This document shows positions 55,539 to 63,642 of a stretch of DNA of 64,000 bases, in pieces. The translations under genes were made by a program, and so were the position numbers. The stretch is from assembly GCA_007679095.1 (NCBI GenBank), contig VEFU01000004.1, positions 62,001 through 126,000 on the forward strand, written 5' to 3'. Every line of letters begins with the position of its first letter. Positions within the stretch are counted from its first letter, which is position 1. This DNA comes from Paenibacillus bovis. Lineage in GTDB: Bacteria; Bacillota; Bacilli; Bacillales; Bacillaceae_C. Under the pieces are notes generated by a model that did no database searches, was not told where the DNA came from, and saw only the letters and a program-made list of their open reading frames with translations.

Positions 55539-55673
55539 ATATATGCGGGTATATGAAAGTTATATAAACATTCTCTTTTACACCATTCACACCAATCCTG
55601 CTGCGTAAATAACACATTTAAAAAAGTGACATATATTGAAGGGATAAATACCGTCTGTGAAAGGAGAATAAAT

Positions 55674-56240
55674 TTGCACCGACAAGGTTATTACAATCAA
55701 TGGCAAAATCCAATGTATTATAACCAGTATGACAATAATTGGTGTAACTACAGGAATCCCCATTATTATAACTGGAACAATAATTTGGGCAATAATGAAA
55801 GTCATTATAACAGAAGCAGTGTTTTAAAGGATTATGGGCTGCAGCCATTTGTAATTAATATTGAACAGGCTGCTAAGAAGAATAAAAACTTCCGCACAGC
55901 CTTATGGACAGGGAATCATTTGCAGGTTACTTTAATGAGTATCGGTGTTGGGGAGGATATCGGTTTAGAAATCCATCCAACATTGGATCAGTTCCTTCGT
56001 ATTGAAGATGGTCAGGGCCTTATTCAAATGGGCAAGAATAAGGGAATATTCGATTTTCAAGCAAATGTTTACGATAACTATGTAATCGTAATCCCTGCAG
56101 GAACTTGGCATAATCTAACCAATACAGGAAATAAATCAATAAAACTTTATTCTATTTATGCACCACCCCAACATCCGTATGGTACAGTTCATGAGACAAA
56201 AGCAATTGCCATGGCTTCCGAAGAAAATCATCATTATTAA
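55674..56240 (+). CDS. Cupin-domain protein with Tyr/Asn/Trp-rich N-terminus
   Basis: 188 aa. The first 50 residues are low-complexity (YYNQWQNPMYYNQYDNNWCN and more), like spore-coat or surface proteins; residues 60-180 form a cupin: EIHPTLDQFLRIEDGQG (motif 1) and PAGTWHNLTNTG (motif 2) with potential metal-binding His/Glu. TTG 55674 with AAGGAG upstream is chosen over the frame from 55626. Cargo gene; substrate unknown. Confidence 0.82.
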   Translation: MHRQGYYNQWQNPMYYNQYDNNWCNYRNPHYYNWNNNLGNNESHYNRSSVLKDYGLQPFVINIEQAAKKNKNFRTALWTGNHLQVTLMSIGVGEDIGLEIHPTLDQFLRIEDGQGLIQMGKNKGIFDFQANVYDNYVIVIPAGTWHNLTNTGNKSIKLYSIYAPPQHPYGTVHETKAIAMASEENHHY

Positions 56241-56268
56241 TACTTGAATGATAACTTTAAAATTAGAT

Positions 56269-56296
56269 AATCCCCATATTTTATGGGGATTCTTTT
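56269..56296. terminator. Bidirectional terminator between cupin and membrane genes
   Basis: AATCCCCATA pairs with TATGGGGATT over a 3-nt loop, followed by CTTTT. Confidence 0.8.
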
Positions 56297-56688
56297 ACAC
56301 TTCTATCCCCAAAGTATTTAATGGTATGTGTAGCAATAACGCCAAAAATTACAAAGGCCAAAACACTTGAAATGACGGTTCCTATTCCTGCCTCCCAAGG
56401 TAATTTGACCTTGCCTTGTGCAGCATTAATAGGAATTAGACCGGCCCATACAATCATCCCCCAAATCACTCCTATAACGAAGGTATTCAAACGCTGGGCG
56501 ATATTCATTTTCCGTATAATAAATAGCAAAATATAGCCTACAACTTGTCCCGCTAGTATATGGATTAATAACTGCGTTAAGGTTAACTTTGCACCTAAAT
56601 GGGATAATCCAGCGTCCTCCGCAAACGCAATGATCGCCGCTTGGATTAAAGATGCAATCATAAATCCGGATGAATATTTTATGTACAT
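56281..56688 (-). CDS. Small integral membrane protein, unknown
   Basis: 135 aa with four hydrophobic segments and a mid-protein basic loop (FIIRKMNIAQRLN). ATG 56688 follows AAAGGTGG. Weakly like small membrane proteins of sporulating bacilli, but no family is named with confidence. Last cargo gene; convergent with the cupin gene. Confidence 0.72.
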   Translation of the reverse strand: MYIKYSSGFMIASLIQAAIIAFAEDAGLSHLGAKLTLTQLLIHILAGQVVGYILLFIIRKMNIAQRLNTFVIGVIWGMIVWAGLIPINAAQGKVKLPWEAGIGTVISSVLAFVIFGVIATHTIKYFGDRSVKESP

Positions 56689-56961
56689 TAAATAAATACC
56701 ACCTTTCAAAGCATATTATTCCCTGTGAATGCGGGAATTTATTCCTGCTATAAATATAATCAGCAAATAATCTTCCGCATTTTAGGAAGTTAACGGTAAT
56801 AGCAGTGGTGAAAGGTTTTTAAAAAGGGAATATTGGGAGATACCAGCACTATTAAAGAGTCAAATCCCGTATAAATTAATATGTTTTTCGTTGAATTAAT
56901 GGAGTAATAATGCAAGACCCATGTTCAACTAACGACTAGTTTGTGAAAGAGTAAATTGCAG

Positions 56962-57113
56962 AAAATGATCAATCTTTTTTATAAAAATTGCGCAATGTTT
57001 CACAAAGATAGAATCCATTTTGATCAATCTTTTTTTCAAAACGGGTTCTTTTAGGTTAACGTAAAACATGGGTTTGTGAGGTGTTTTTGATCAAACTTTA
57101 TTTTAAAGCTACA
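56962..57113. repeat. Distal transposon end with three spaced TnsB-type sites
   Basis: On the reverse strand the end reads TGTAGCTTTAAAATAAAGTT. Sites with core AAAG(A/T)TTGATCA (reverse strand) have their TGATC at 57088, 57021 and 56966, spaced 67 and 55 bp. Three dispersed sites correspond to the left end of Tn7. The site body ends GATCA rather than the AACCG of the other end. Confidence 0.85.
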
Positions 57114-57142
57114 GCTTTCCTTTATAGGAAGGCCTGTTTTTT
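57111..57142 (+). terminator. Host terminator rebuilt at the transposon junction
   Basis: ACAGCTTTCCT pairs with AGGAAGGCCTGT (one bulged base) then six T. The first three bases come from the transposon tip, the rest is the original nrdJ terminator. The other half (AAACAGGCTTT) is stranded at 44417-44427. Confidence 0.75.
57114..57118. repeat. Target-site duplication, right copy (GCTTT)
   Basis: Identical to 44423-44427; directly abuts the element end ...GCTACA. Confidence 0.9.
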
Positions 57143-57205
57143 GTTCTAAATACTACAATAAACAATTAAAAATATATAAAGCTTTCCGAAAAGAGGGATG
57201 ACAGC

Positions 57206-58090
57206 GTGGAAATTGATGGTGTTTTTTCGGGTGGTGGAATAAAAGGTTTTGCCCTTATTGGTGCATACCAGGAATTAGAGGAAAGAGGTTTTGTTTTTAA
57301 ACAAGTTGCTGGCACAAGCGCAGGGGCCATTATGGCAGCCTTTATTGCTGCTGGTTATACGAGTAAAGAAATATTATCAATCATGGAAGAAACAGACATG
57401 AAGGATTTTTTAGATGCGCGAAACACATTGCTCCCATTTTCAATTGCAAAATGGCTATTATTATACTGGCGTATGGGTATGTATCGAGGAGAAGCACTGG
57501 AAGAGTGGTTGAGTAAAAAATTAGCTGCAAAAGGAATCTATACATTTGGCGATTTACCAGAAAATAAATTAAGATTAATAGCGTCTGATTTATCCACAGG
57601 GAGAATGGTTGTCTTGCCAAATGAATTAGATCAATATGGAATACCTAAAGAGACTTTTCCCGTTGCCCGAGCTGTTAGAATGAGTTGTGGGCTGCCGTTT
57701 TTTTTCGAACCTATAAAACTTCGCTCGCTTGCAGGAACAAGTATTGTGATCGATGGCGGATTACTTAGTAATTTCCCAATATGGTTATTTGAAAATGAGA
57801 ATGGAAGGCGATCCAGGCCAGTTATTGGAGTGAAATTAAGTCAAAATTTAGAAGAACAACCTAAACGAATAATAAAAAATGGATTGGGCCTTTTCGAAGC
57901 ACTGTTTATTACGATGAAAGATGCTCACGATACGAGGTATATATCTCGGAAACACGAAAAGGACATCATATTTATTCCGATGGAAGATGGTCTAACCGCA
58001 GAGTTCTCATTATCAGAAGAAAAAAAAGCAACACTAATAGAAAGAGGGCGTAAAAAAACGAGCGACTTTTTAAATAAGTGGACTTATTAA
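57206..58090 (+). CDS. yqhO: Patatin-like phospholipase YqhO
   Basis: 294 aa lipid acyl hydrolase. Oxyanion loop GGGIKG, catalytic Ser in GTSAG and Asp in IDGGL form the patatin dyad. GTG start behind GAGGGATGA. Substrate unknown. First host gene after the transposon; in B. subtilis yqhO follows lipM and mntR, which are missing here. Confidence 0.92.
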   Translation: MEIDGVFSGGGIKGFALIGAYQELEERGFVFKQVAGTSAGAIMAAFIAAGYTSKEILSIMEETDMKDFLDARNTLLPFSIAKWLLLYWRMGMYRGEALEEWLSKKLAAKGIYTFGDLPENKLRLIASDLSTGRMVVLPNELDQYGIPKETFPVARAVRMSCGLPFFFEPIKLRSLAGTSIVIDGGLLSNFPIWLFENENGRRSRPVIGVKLSQNLEEQPKRIIKNGLGLFEALFITMKDAHDTRYISRKHEKDIIFIPMEDGLTAEFSLSEEKKATLIERGRKKTSDFLNKWTY

Positions 58091-58110
58091 AAAATCGCTC
58101 GATCTTTTTT
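58058..58110. terminator. Bidirectional terminator between yqhO and yqhP
   Basis: CGAGCGA pairs with TCGCTCG with extended A/T pairing inside; overlaps both gene ends. Confidence 0.85.
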
Positions 58111-58434
58111 CTTATTTTTTTTACCTTCTATTACAGTTAGGTGAGCAGTAGATTTTTTCCGAAGTGGCCGTTTTCGGGACGAACTGATTACTGTTTTATT
58201 AGCTTGTCGCTTGCGTTTTTTTGATAGTTTTACTGCTTTCGCATATGCGATACTATCTTTGCTATTAGGTTTCCTACGCATCCACACTTTATAAATGACA
58301 ATAATTAACGCAGTAATAACAACCATCATTAATAATTGTTTAAGTAGACTAGAAGGATTACGTATTAATGTTGAGGCCAAACCAGTTAATGCAAGGATTG
58401 CTACAACTCCTACTATCCAATTACGAATGTTCAA
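58087..58434 (-). CDS. yqhP: YqhP (SA1362 family) membrane protein
   Basis: 115 aa: two N-terminal hydrophobic segments (6-22, 33-50) and a very basic, Lys/Arg/Ser-rich tail. Same place as B. subtilis yqhP. Function unknown. yqhQ, usually next, is not found. Confidence 0.83.
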   Translation of the reverse strand: MNIRNWIVGVVAILALTGLASTLIRNPSSLLKQLLMMVVITALIIVIYKVWMRRKPNSKDSIAYAKAVKLSKKRKRQANKTVISSSRKRPLRKKSTAHLTVIEGKKNKKKDRAIF

Positions 58435-58631
58435 GCCCCCACCTCCTCAGGAATTTATTACTATATTTCCCAGAAAGAACCGTAAGTATACTAAAATATA
58501 TTTATTTTAACTTGAAAAACTTCTTCGTCATTATCACTATTGTACTAAAATATAGGGAATTTCACCACCTTAAATAAAATCATGCACAAATTTAAGTAAT
58601 GCTGGACATGATATAAATGGAGGTGGATGTT

Positions 58632-59132
58632 TTGGAAAAAGAAAAAAATGCAAATAAAACACATATGAATCTTATGCAATTGACGATTATAACAGGACTT
58701 GTAGCAGGAATACTTGGTTCATTAATCGGTTTTTTTGCGCACACTTTTAAATTTACTGATATTAATCCGGATCTCATTCTTGCACCTTTTCAAGGTGAAT
58801 GGAAAGAAGGGTGGCTTGGAATCGTGATTGCTACTCTACTATATGGAATAATATCCATAGTTGTTGCCCTTTTGTATTACTTTACATTAAGGAAGCAAAA
58901 ATCAATTATTTGGGGAGCAGTATTTGGAGCTGTTAATTTTCTATTGTTGTACTTCGTCTTATATCCAATCATTCCAGGATTAGATCAAATTTGGAAATAT
59001 CCGCTTCTTACAATTGTAACGGAAGTTTGTTTCTTTATATTATACGGTATATTTATCGGGTATTCGATTTCCTACGAGTACCAAGAACAGCAGTACTGGG
59101 AGAAAATAAAATTAGAGCAACAAGAGTCGTAA
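58632..59132 (+). CDS. yqhR: YqhR membrane protein
   Basis: 166 aa with four membrane segments; GLVAGILGSLIGFFAHTFKFTDINP and LAPFQGEWKEGWLG are family-typical. TTG 58632 is preferred because GGAGGTGG (58620-58627) precedes it; the ATG at 58617 overlaps that site. Unknown function. Confidence 0.85.
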   Translation: MEKEKNANKTHMNLMQLTIITGLVAGILGSLIGFFAHTFKFTDINPDLILAPFQGEWKEGWLGIVIATLLYGIISIVVALLYYFTLRKQKSIIWGAVFGAVNFLLLYFVLYPIIPGLDQIWKYPLLTIVTEVCFFILYGIFIGYSISYEYQEQQYWEKIKLEQQES

Positions 59133-59293
59133 TAAGGTAACACGAACTAACATGCAAAATGGATATTATTGATATACAAAGAGCTATAATCTTTTTCAAT
59201 CATCCTTACTTTCACTATTTATAGTATGTGTACCCGAAGGTTTTGTGGTAAAATGTGTACTGGAAAACTTTTCTTTCTAGGGTGTGAAAATGG

Positions 59294-59737
59294 ATGAAAA
59301 TGCTAGTATTAAATGGACCGAACCTCAACATGCTTGGGAAACGAGAACCAGGCATTTATGGGAATAACACGTTGCACCAATTAGAAGAGGGCCTTGTGAA
59401 TATTGGTCAAAAGATTGGGATCGATATCGTGTGTTTTCAATCTAATTATGAAGGAGCTTTACTTGATCATTTACATCAAGCTGAAGAAAAAGGATTTGAA
59501 GGAGTAATTATAAATCCAGGAGCTCTTACTCACTATAGTATCGCGCTTAGAGATGCAATTGCGGCAATTAAGATACCAGTGATTGAAGTTCATATTTCCA
59601 ATGTACATGCTCGAGAAGAATTTAGAAAACATTCTGTTACAGCTCCAGAGTGTATTGGCCAAATTGCTGGTTTTGGGTTTTACGGGTATGAGATGGCAGT
59701 CCATGCAATGATGAATTATTTAGGAAAGAGGGGGTAA
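59294..59737 (+). CDS. aroQ: 3-dehydroquinate dehydratase, type II
   Basis: Third step of the shikimate pathway. 147 aa. LNGPNLNMLGKREPGIYG with the catalytic Tyr, the NPGALTHYS loop and the conserved EVHISN histidine are intact. Precedes papA by 1 nt; probably aroQ-papA-efp form one operon. Confidence 0.96.
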   Translation: MKMLVLNGPNLNMLGKREPGIYGNNTLHQLEEGLVNIGQKIGIDIVCFQSNYEGALLDHLHQAEEKGFEGVIINPGALTHYSIALRDAIAAIKIPVIEVHISNVHAREEFRKHSVTAPECIGQIAGFGFYGYEMAVHAMMNYLGKRG

Positions 59738-59738
59738 A

Positions 59739-60803
59739 ATGTCAAAGCTAGATAAACTTAGAAAACAATTTAATCAATTTAATATTGATGGTGTATTAAT
59801 TACTAGTACATATAATCGTCGTTATATGACTAACTTCACAGGTACTGCAGGTGTCGTTCTAATTTCAGAAGATAGAGCGCTGTTCATTACAGATTTCCGT
59901 TACACAGAACAAGCTGCTGAACAAGCTACTGATTTTGAAATAATAAAGCATAACGGCCCTATCATTAGTGAGGTAGCTGAACGAGTGAAAGAACTTGGTA
60001 TTAAAAAATTAGGCTTTGAACAGGACCATCTTAGCTATTCTGTTTGGAAGCAATATGAAGAGCAAGTAAAGACTGCTGAATTAGTACCTGTTTCTAATAT
60101 GATTGAGAATATGCGTTTAATCAAAGATGAAGAAGAAATTAGTATTCTGAAAGAAGCGGCGGATATTGCGGATGCAACATTCAAACATATTCTTGACTAT
60201 ATTAAACCTGGAGTTACAGAATTAGAAGTATCAAATGAACTTGAATTTTTCATGAGAAAATGTGGTGCAACATCCTCTTCATTTGATATTATTGTAGCAT
60301 CTGGTGCAAGAGCTGCATTACCACACGGAGTAGCTACTGATAAACAAATTGAAGTTGGCGATTTCGTCACAATGGATTTCGGGGCACTACATAAAGGATA
60401 TGTATCGGATATTACTCGCACAGTAGCCGTAGGAAATCCATCGTCACAATTAAAGGAAATATATGATGTAACCTTAGAGGCACAACTTCGAGCGATGGAC
60501 CAAATAAAGGCTGGTATGACTGGGATTGAGGCAGATGCAATCGCTAGAGACTATATCTCTGAAAAAGGATACGGTGAGAATTTCGGTCATTCTCTAGGAC
60601 ATGGTATTGGTTTAGAAGTACATGAAGGTCCTGGTCTATCATTTCGCTCTGAAACTAAGTTAGTTCCTGGAATGGTCGTAACAGTGGAACCAGGAATTTA
60701 TTTACCTGGCATTGGCGGGGTTCGAATTGAAGATGATATTCTTATCACCGAAAACGGGAATGAAACATTAACGCATTCCACAAAAGATCTTATTATCTTA
60801 TAA
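59739..60803 (+). CDS. papA: Xaa-Pro aminopeptidase/M24 peptidase
   Basis: Removes residues N-terminal to proline. 354 aa: an N-terminal creatinase-like domain (1-130) and a pita-bread catalytic domain with metal ligands in DFGA, DITRT, GHGIGLEVHEGP, VEPGIY and GVRIEDD. AGGGGG upstream of the ATG. 16 nt before efp; linkage to EF-P, which rescues proline stalling, is widespread. Confidence 0.95.
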   Translation: MSKLDKLRKQFNQFNIDGVLITSTYNRRYMTNFTGTAGVVLISEDRALFITDFRYTEQAAEQATDFEIIKHNGPIISEVAERVKELGIKKLGFEQDHLSYSVWKQYEEQVKTAELVPVSNMIENMRLIKDEEEISILKEAADIADATFKHILDYIKPGVTELEVSNELEFFMRKCGATSSSFDIIVASGARAALPHGVATDKQIEVGDFVTMDFGALHKGYVSDITRTVAVGNPSSQLKEIYDVTLEAQLRAMDQIKAGMTGIEADAIARDYISEKGYGENFGHSLGHGIGLEVHEGPGLSFRSETKLVPGMVVTVEPGIYLPGIGGVRIEDDILITENGNETLTHSTKDLIIL

Positions 60804-60819
60804 TTTTGGAGGAAATTAA

Positions 60820-61377
60820 ATGATCTCAGTAAATGAATTTCGTACAGGATTAACGATTGAAACAGATGGCTCTATCTGGCGCGTAATGGATTTCCAGCAT
60901 GTAAAGCCAGGAAAAGGAGCTGCATTTGTAAGATCAAAATTAAGAAATCTTCGCACTGGTGCAGTTCAAGAAAAGACATTTAGAGCCGGTGAAAAAGTTG
61001 AAAAAGCACAAATAGACAATAAAAGAATGCAATATTTGTATGCGAGTGGCGATATGCATGTATTCATGGATAATGAAACATATGAGCAAATCGAATTACC
61101 TGCATCTCAAATCGAATATGAACTAAAGTTTTTACAAGAAAATATGGAAGTTCATATTATTATGTATGGTGGAGAAACATTAGGAATTGAATTACCAAAT
61201 ACAGTAGAACTTGAAGTAATTGAAACTGATCCAGGAATTAAAGGTGATACTGCATCTGGCGGTTCAAAACCAGCAAGATTTGCAACAGGATTAGTGGTAC
61301 AAGTACCATTCTTCGTTAATACTGGTGATCGACTAATTATTAACACTTCAGATGGCTCATATGTTTCAAGAGCATAA
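60820..61377 (+). CDS. efp: Translation elongation factor P
   Basis: Relieves ribosome stalling at polyproline. 185 aa, three beta-barrel domains. The modification loop near residue 32 reads KPGKGAAF, with Lys as in B. subtilis. TGSGYRSFV-type C-terminus present ([20 protein letters not shown]). TTTTGGAGGAA upstream. Confidence 0.97.
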   Translation: MISVNEFRTGLTIETDGSIWRVMDFQHVKPGKGAAFVRSKLRNLRTGAVQEKTFRAGEKVEKAQIDNKRMQYLYASGDMHVFMDNETYEQIELPASQIEYELKFLQENMEVHIIMYGGETLGIELPNTVELEVIETDPGIKGDTASGGSKPARFATGLVVQVPFFVNTGDRLIINTSDGSYVSRA

Positions 61378-61385
61378 TAATGATG

Positions 61386-61421
61386 AAAAAAACCGAGGGA
61401 TTTTTGTTCCTCGGTTTTTTT
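61386..61421 (+). terminator. Terminator after efp
   Basis: AAAAAACCGAGG pairs with CCTCGGTTTTTT; T-run. Confidence 0.93.
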
Positions 61422-61435
61422 ATGTTTAGAAAATC

Positions 61436-61463
61436 TCATATTTGAAGACAAGCTGAATACATA
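61436..61463 (+). promoter_or_regulatory. Candidate SigE promoter of spoIIIA operon
   Basis: TCATATTT (61436-61443) resembles the SigE -35 and AATACATATT about 12 bp later a -10. The spoIIIA operon is under SigE in B. subtilis. The match to the -10 is partial. Confidence 0.45.
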
Positions 61464-61492
61464 TTAGTAGTGAGTGATGGAAGGAGAGAAAC

Positions 61493-62428
61493 ATGATGGA
61501 ATCAGTCCTGCAAATGTTGCCGTTACGAATTAGTGAACAAATAGCCAAGCTTCCTGATAGTATAGTCGCTGAAATTGAAGAAATAAGACTTCGAGTTAGC
61601 AGGAAAGTAGAAGTTGCTTCTCGCGGTGTTCCTTATTTTCTCCCATATATTTTCACGAAAAATGATGCAGATCAGTTTATAAGTAAAATTGCTAATCATT
61701 CCTTCTATACGATGGATGAAGAATTAAAAAAAGGCTATATTACGATCCGCGGAGGACATCGAATTGGTCTAGCAGGGAAAGTAATACTAGAAAATGGTTA
61801 TGTTAAAGCAATTAGACATTTATCATCTTTCAACATTAGAATTGCTCGTGAAAAAATTGGTGTGGCAGAATCCTATCTTCCATACATTTACGAACAAAAA
61901 TGGAAAAGTACAATGATTATTGGTCCTCCACAAACCGGGAAAACAACCTTATTAAGGGATTTAGCAAGAATCATTTCTACTGGTATAAAAGAAAAGGGCA
62001 TACCGCCATTGAAGGTAGGAATTGTAGATGAACGATCTGAAATCGCAGGTTGTGTGAACGGTACGCCTCAATTGCATTTTGGGACAAGGGTAGATGTTCT
62101 GGATGCATGTCCTAAAGCAGAAGGAATGATGATGATGATTCGTTCCATGAGCCCAGATGTCCTTATAGTCGACGAGATTGGGCGTGAGGAAGATAGTATT
62201 GCGATTATGGAAGCGGTAAACGCTGGTATTACACTAATCATGACAACACATGGGAATACGTTTTCTGAAATAAAGAAACGGCCATTATTACAGCAAATAA
62301 TAGATCAACAAGTATTTGGTAGATTCATAGAACTATCTCGCGGAAATGGACCAGGAACGGTCTCAGCTATTCGAGATAGTATTGGAAATATACTTACTCT
62401 TAAGAAAGGAACTGCCGTATATGTTTAA
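61493..62428 (+). CDS. spoIIIAA: Stage III sporulation ATPase SpoIIIAA
   Basis: 311 aa secretion-type ATPase powering the mother cell-forespore feeding-tube complex. Walker A GPPQTGKTT, Walker B LIVDEIG, RGGHRIGLAG N-terminal motif. Starts ATG at 61493 (or 61496) after GAAGGAGAG. Overlaps spoIIIAB by 8 nt. Confidence 0.95.
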   Translation: MMESVLQMLPLRISEQIAKLPDSIVAEIEEIRLRVSRKVEVASRGVPYFLPYIFTKNDADQFISKIANHSFYTMDEELKKGYITIRGGHRIGLAGKVILENGYVKAIRHLSSFNIRIAREKIGVAESYLPYIYEQKWKSTMIIGPPQTGKTTLLRDLARIISTGIKEKGIPPLKVGIVDERSEIAGCVNGTPQLHFGTRVDVLDACPKAEGMMMMIRSMSPDVLIVDEIGREEDSIAIMEAVNAGITLIMTTHGNTFSEIKKRPLLQQIIDQQVFGRFIELSRGNGPGTVSAIRDSIGNILTLKKGTAVYV

Positions 62429-62936
62429 GATGATAGGTGCGATTTTTATTTTGGCTGCGACAACATGGGCAGGATTTGAATATTCAAAACGGTTAAGTAT
62501 TAGACCGAAACAGCTACAACAATTTAGAAATGCATTGGAAACATTAGAGGCAGAAATCATGTTTGGACACACCCCGCTTGGGGAGGCAGCACGAAGAATA
62601 TCGAAGCAAATGGCTGAACCTATTGCCAGTCATTTTCGCTTATTTGAACAAAACTTACTTCAAGAAGAAATAACCGTTAAAGCAGCATGGGAACAAAGTC
62701 TTAAAACAATTTGGAAGAAGACTTTTTTAAAGCAAGGAGAATATGAGATACTACTTCAATTTGGAGAAAACTTAGGACGTCATGATCGTGAAACAGAGCA
62801 GAAACAGATTATGTTAACTCTTTCCCATCTAACTCGTGAAGAAGAAGGGGCAAGAGAAAAACAAGTGAAATATGAAAAAATGGCAAAAAGCTTTGGAATA
62901 TTGACGGGGATGCTAATTGTTATTCTTCTTATCTAA
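62421..62936 (+). CDS. spoIIIAB: Stage III sporulation protein SpoIIIAB
   Basis: 171 aa, GspF-like with hydrophobic segments at both ends and a helical middle (LEAEIMFGHTPLGEA). ATG 62421, AAAGGAACT upstream; the longer frame from 62346 is rejected. Size equals B. subtilis. Confidence 0.94.
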   Translation: MFKMIGAIFILAATTWAGFEYSKRLSIRPKQLQQFRNALETLEAEIMFGHTPLGEAARRISKQMAEPIASHFRLFEQNLLQEEITVKAAWEQSLKTIWKKTFLKQGEYEILLQFGENLGRHDRETEQKQIMLTLSHLTREEEGAREKQVKYEKMAKSFGILTGMLIVILLI

Positions 62937-63002
62937 TCGAGAGGAATAATAAGTTGATAATTTCGATTGGATTTCGGTTTGTTAATGATAGGAGGAAATT
63001 AG

Positions 63003-63206
63003 ATGGGCATAGAGGTAGATGTCATCTTCAAAATTGCCGGAGTTGGTATTATTGTAGCATTTCTACATACCATACTTGACCAGGTTGGTAAAAAAGAATA
63101 TGCACAATGGGTTACATTGTTTGGATTTATTTATATTTTATTTATGGTCGTCTCCATTGTAGATGGTCTGTTTCAAAAAATAAGATCCGTGTTTTTATTT
63201 CAATGA
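63003..63206 (+). CDS. spoIIIAC: Stage III sporulation protein SpoIIIAC
   Basis: 67 aa, two membrane segments (IFKIAGVGIIVAFLHTIL and VTLFGFIYILFMVVSIV). AGGAGG upstream. Small channel component. Confidence 0.94.
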   Translation: MGIEVDVIFKIAGVGIIVAFLHTILDQVGKKEYAQWVTLFGFIYILFMVVSIVDGLFQKIRSVFLFQ

Positions 63207-63221
63207 TAGGGGGAATCCACC

Positions 63222-63614
63222 ATTGCTATTTTACAAATTGCTGGGATTGCCCTAATAACTACTTTCTTAGCACTTGCCATTAAGGAACATAAGCCTAATT
63301 TTGCATTTTTACTCGTGTTATTTGCGGGCACCGGTATATTTCTATTTCTTGTTGATCAAGTTCAAAAAATCATCTCCATGATTGAAAGTCTGGCATCTAG
63401 TGCTAACGTAAACTCAATGTACATTAAAACAATATTGAAAATAATAGGGATTGCATACATCGCTGAATTTTCAGCACAGATTAGTAAAGATGCTGGCCTC
63501 GGTTCTATGGCCTCGAAAGTGGAGCTTGCGGGAAAAATATTAATACTGGCATTGGCAGTGCCAATCTTAACTGCATTAGTAGAAACGATTATTACGATGA
63601 TTCCATCCAACTAA
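63222..63614 (+). CDS. spoIIIAD: Stage III sporulation protein SpoIIIAD, probable ATT start
   Basis: 130 aa. The N-terminal part IAILQIAGIALITTFLALAIKEHKPNFAFLLV matches SpoIIIAD but has no ATG/GTG/TTG; the first in-frame ATG is about 39 codons in. An in-frame TAG at 63207 limits the start. ATT 63222 lies 8 nt after AGGGGG (63208-63213) and gives the normal length. Four membrane segments. Confidence 0.88.
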   Translation: MAILQIAGIALITTFLALAIKEHKPNFAFLLVLFAGTGIFLFLVDQVQKIISMIESLASSANVNSMYIKTILKIIGIAYIAEFSAQISKDAGLGSMASKVELAGKILILALAVPILTALVETIITMIPSN

Positions 63615-63642
63615 ATCTATTAAAAGGAACGGAGTGAGAATA

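Larger units (their letters stand above)
44428..57113. mobile_element. Complete Tn7-like transposon with RND-exporter cargo
   Basis: 12,686 bp. Both ends start TGTAGCTTT and share 22 of the first 25 bases as inverted repeats, containing AATAAAGT as in Tn7. GCTTT is duplicated on both sides. Inside: tnsA, tnsB, tnsC and tnsD in one strand, then an MMPL transporter in two ORFs, tetR, a cupin gene and a small membrane gene. No tnsE, no CRISPR array and no Cas genes are seen. Orientation (tnsA end next to the target gene) equals Tn7 at glmS. The element looks intact; activity is not proven. Confidence 0.93.
56689..57205. other. 517-bp non-coding stretch spanning the distal transposon end
   Basis: No ORF with a start and ribosome site. 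From 56962 it contains the three TnsB-type sites and the terminus at 57113; from 57114 it is host DNA with the rest of the nrdJ terminator. Confidence 0.8.

Noticed and set aside
56926-56960. Short ORF beginning MQDPC near the distal transposon end
   Set aside because: Nine codons without ribosome site; not enough to call a gene or an IS remnant.
44428-57113. CRISPR array or Cas genes inside the Tn7-like element
   Set aside because: No spaced direct repeats and no Cas-like ORFs; the TniQ protein is the large TnsD type. The 20-bp repeats at 44442-44516 are TnsB sites.
44428-57113. tnsE (conjugative-plasmid target selector)
   Set aside because: After tnsD the next genes are the exporter and regulator; nothing resembles TnsE.
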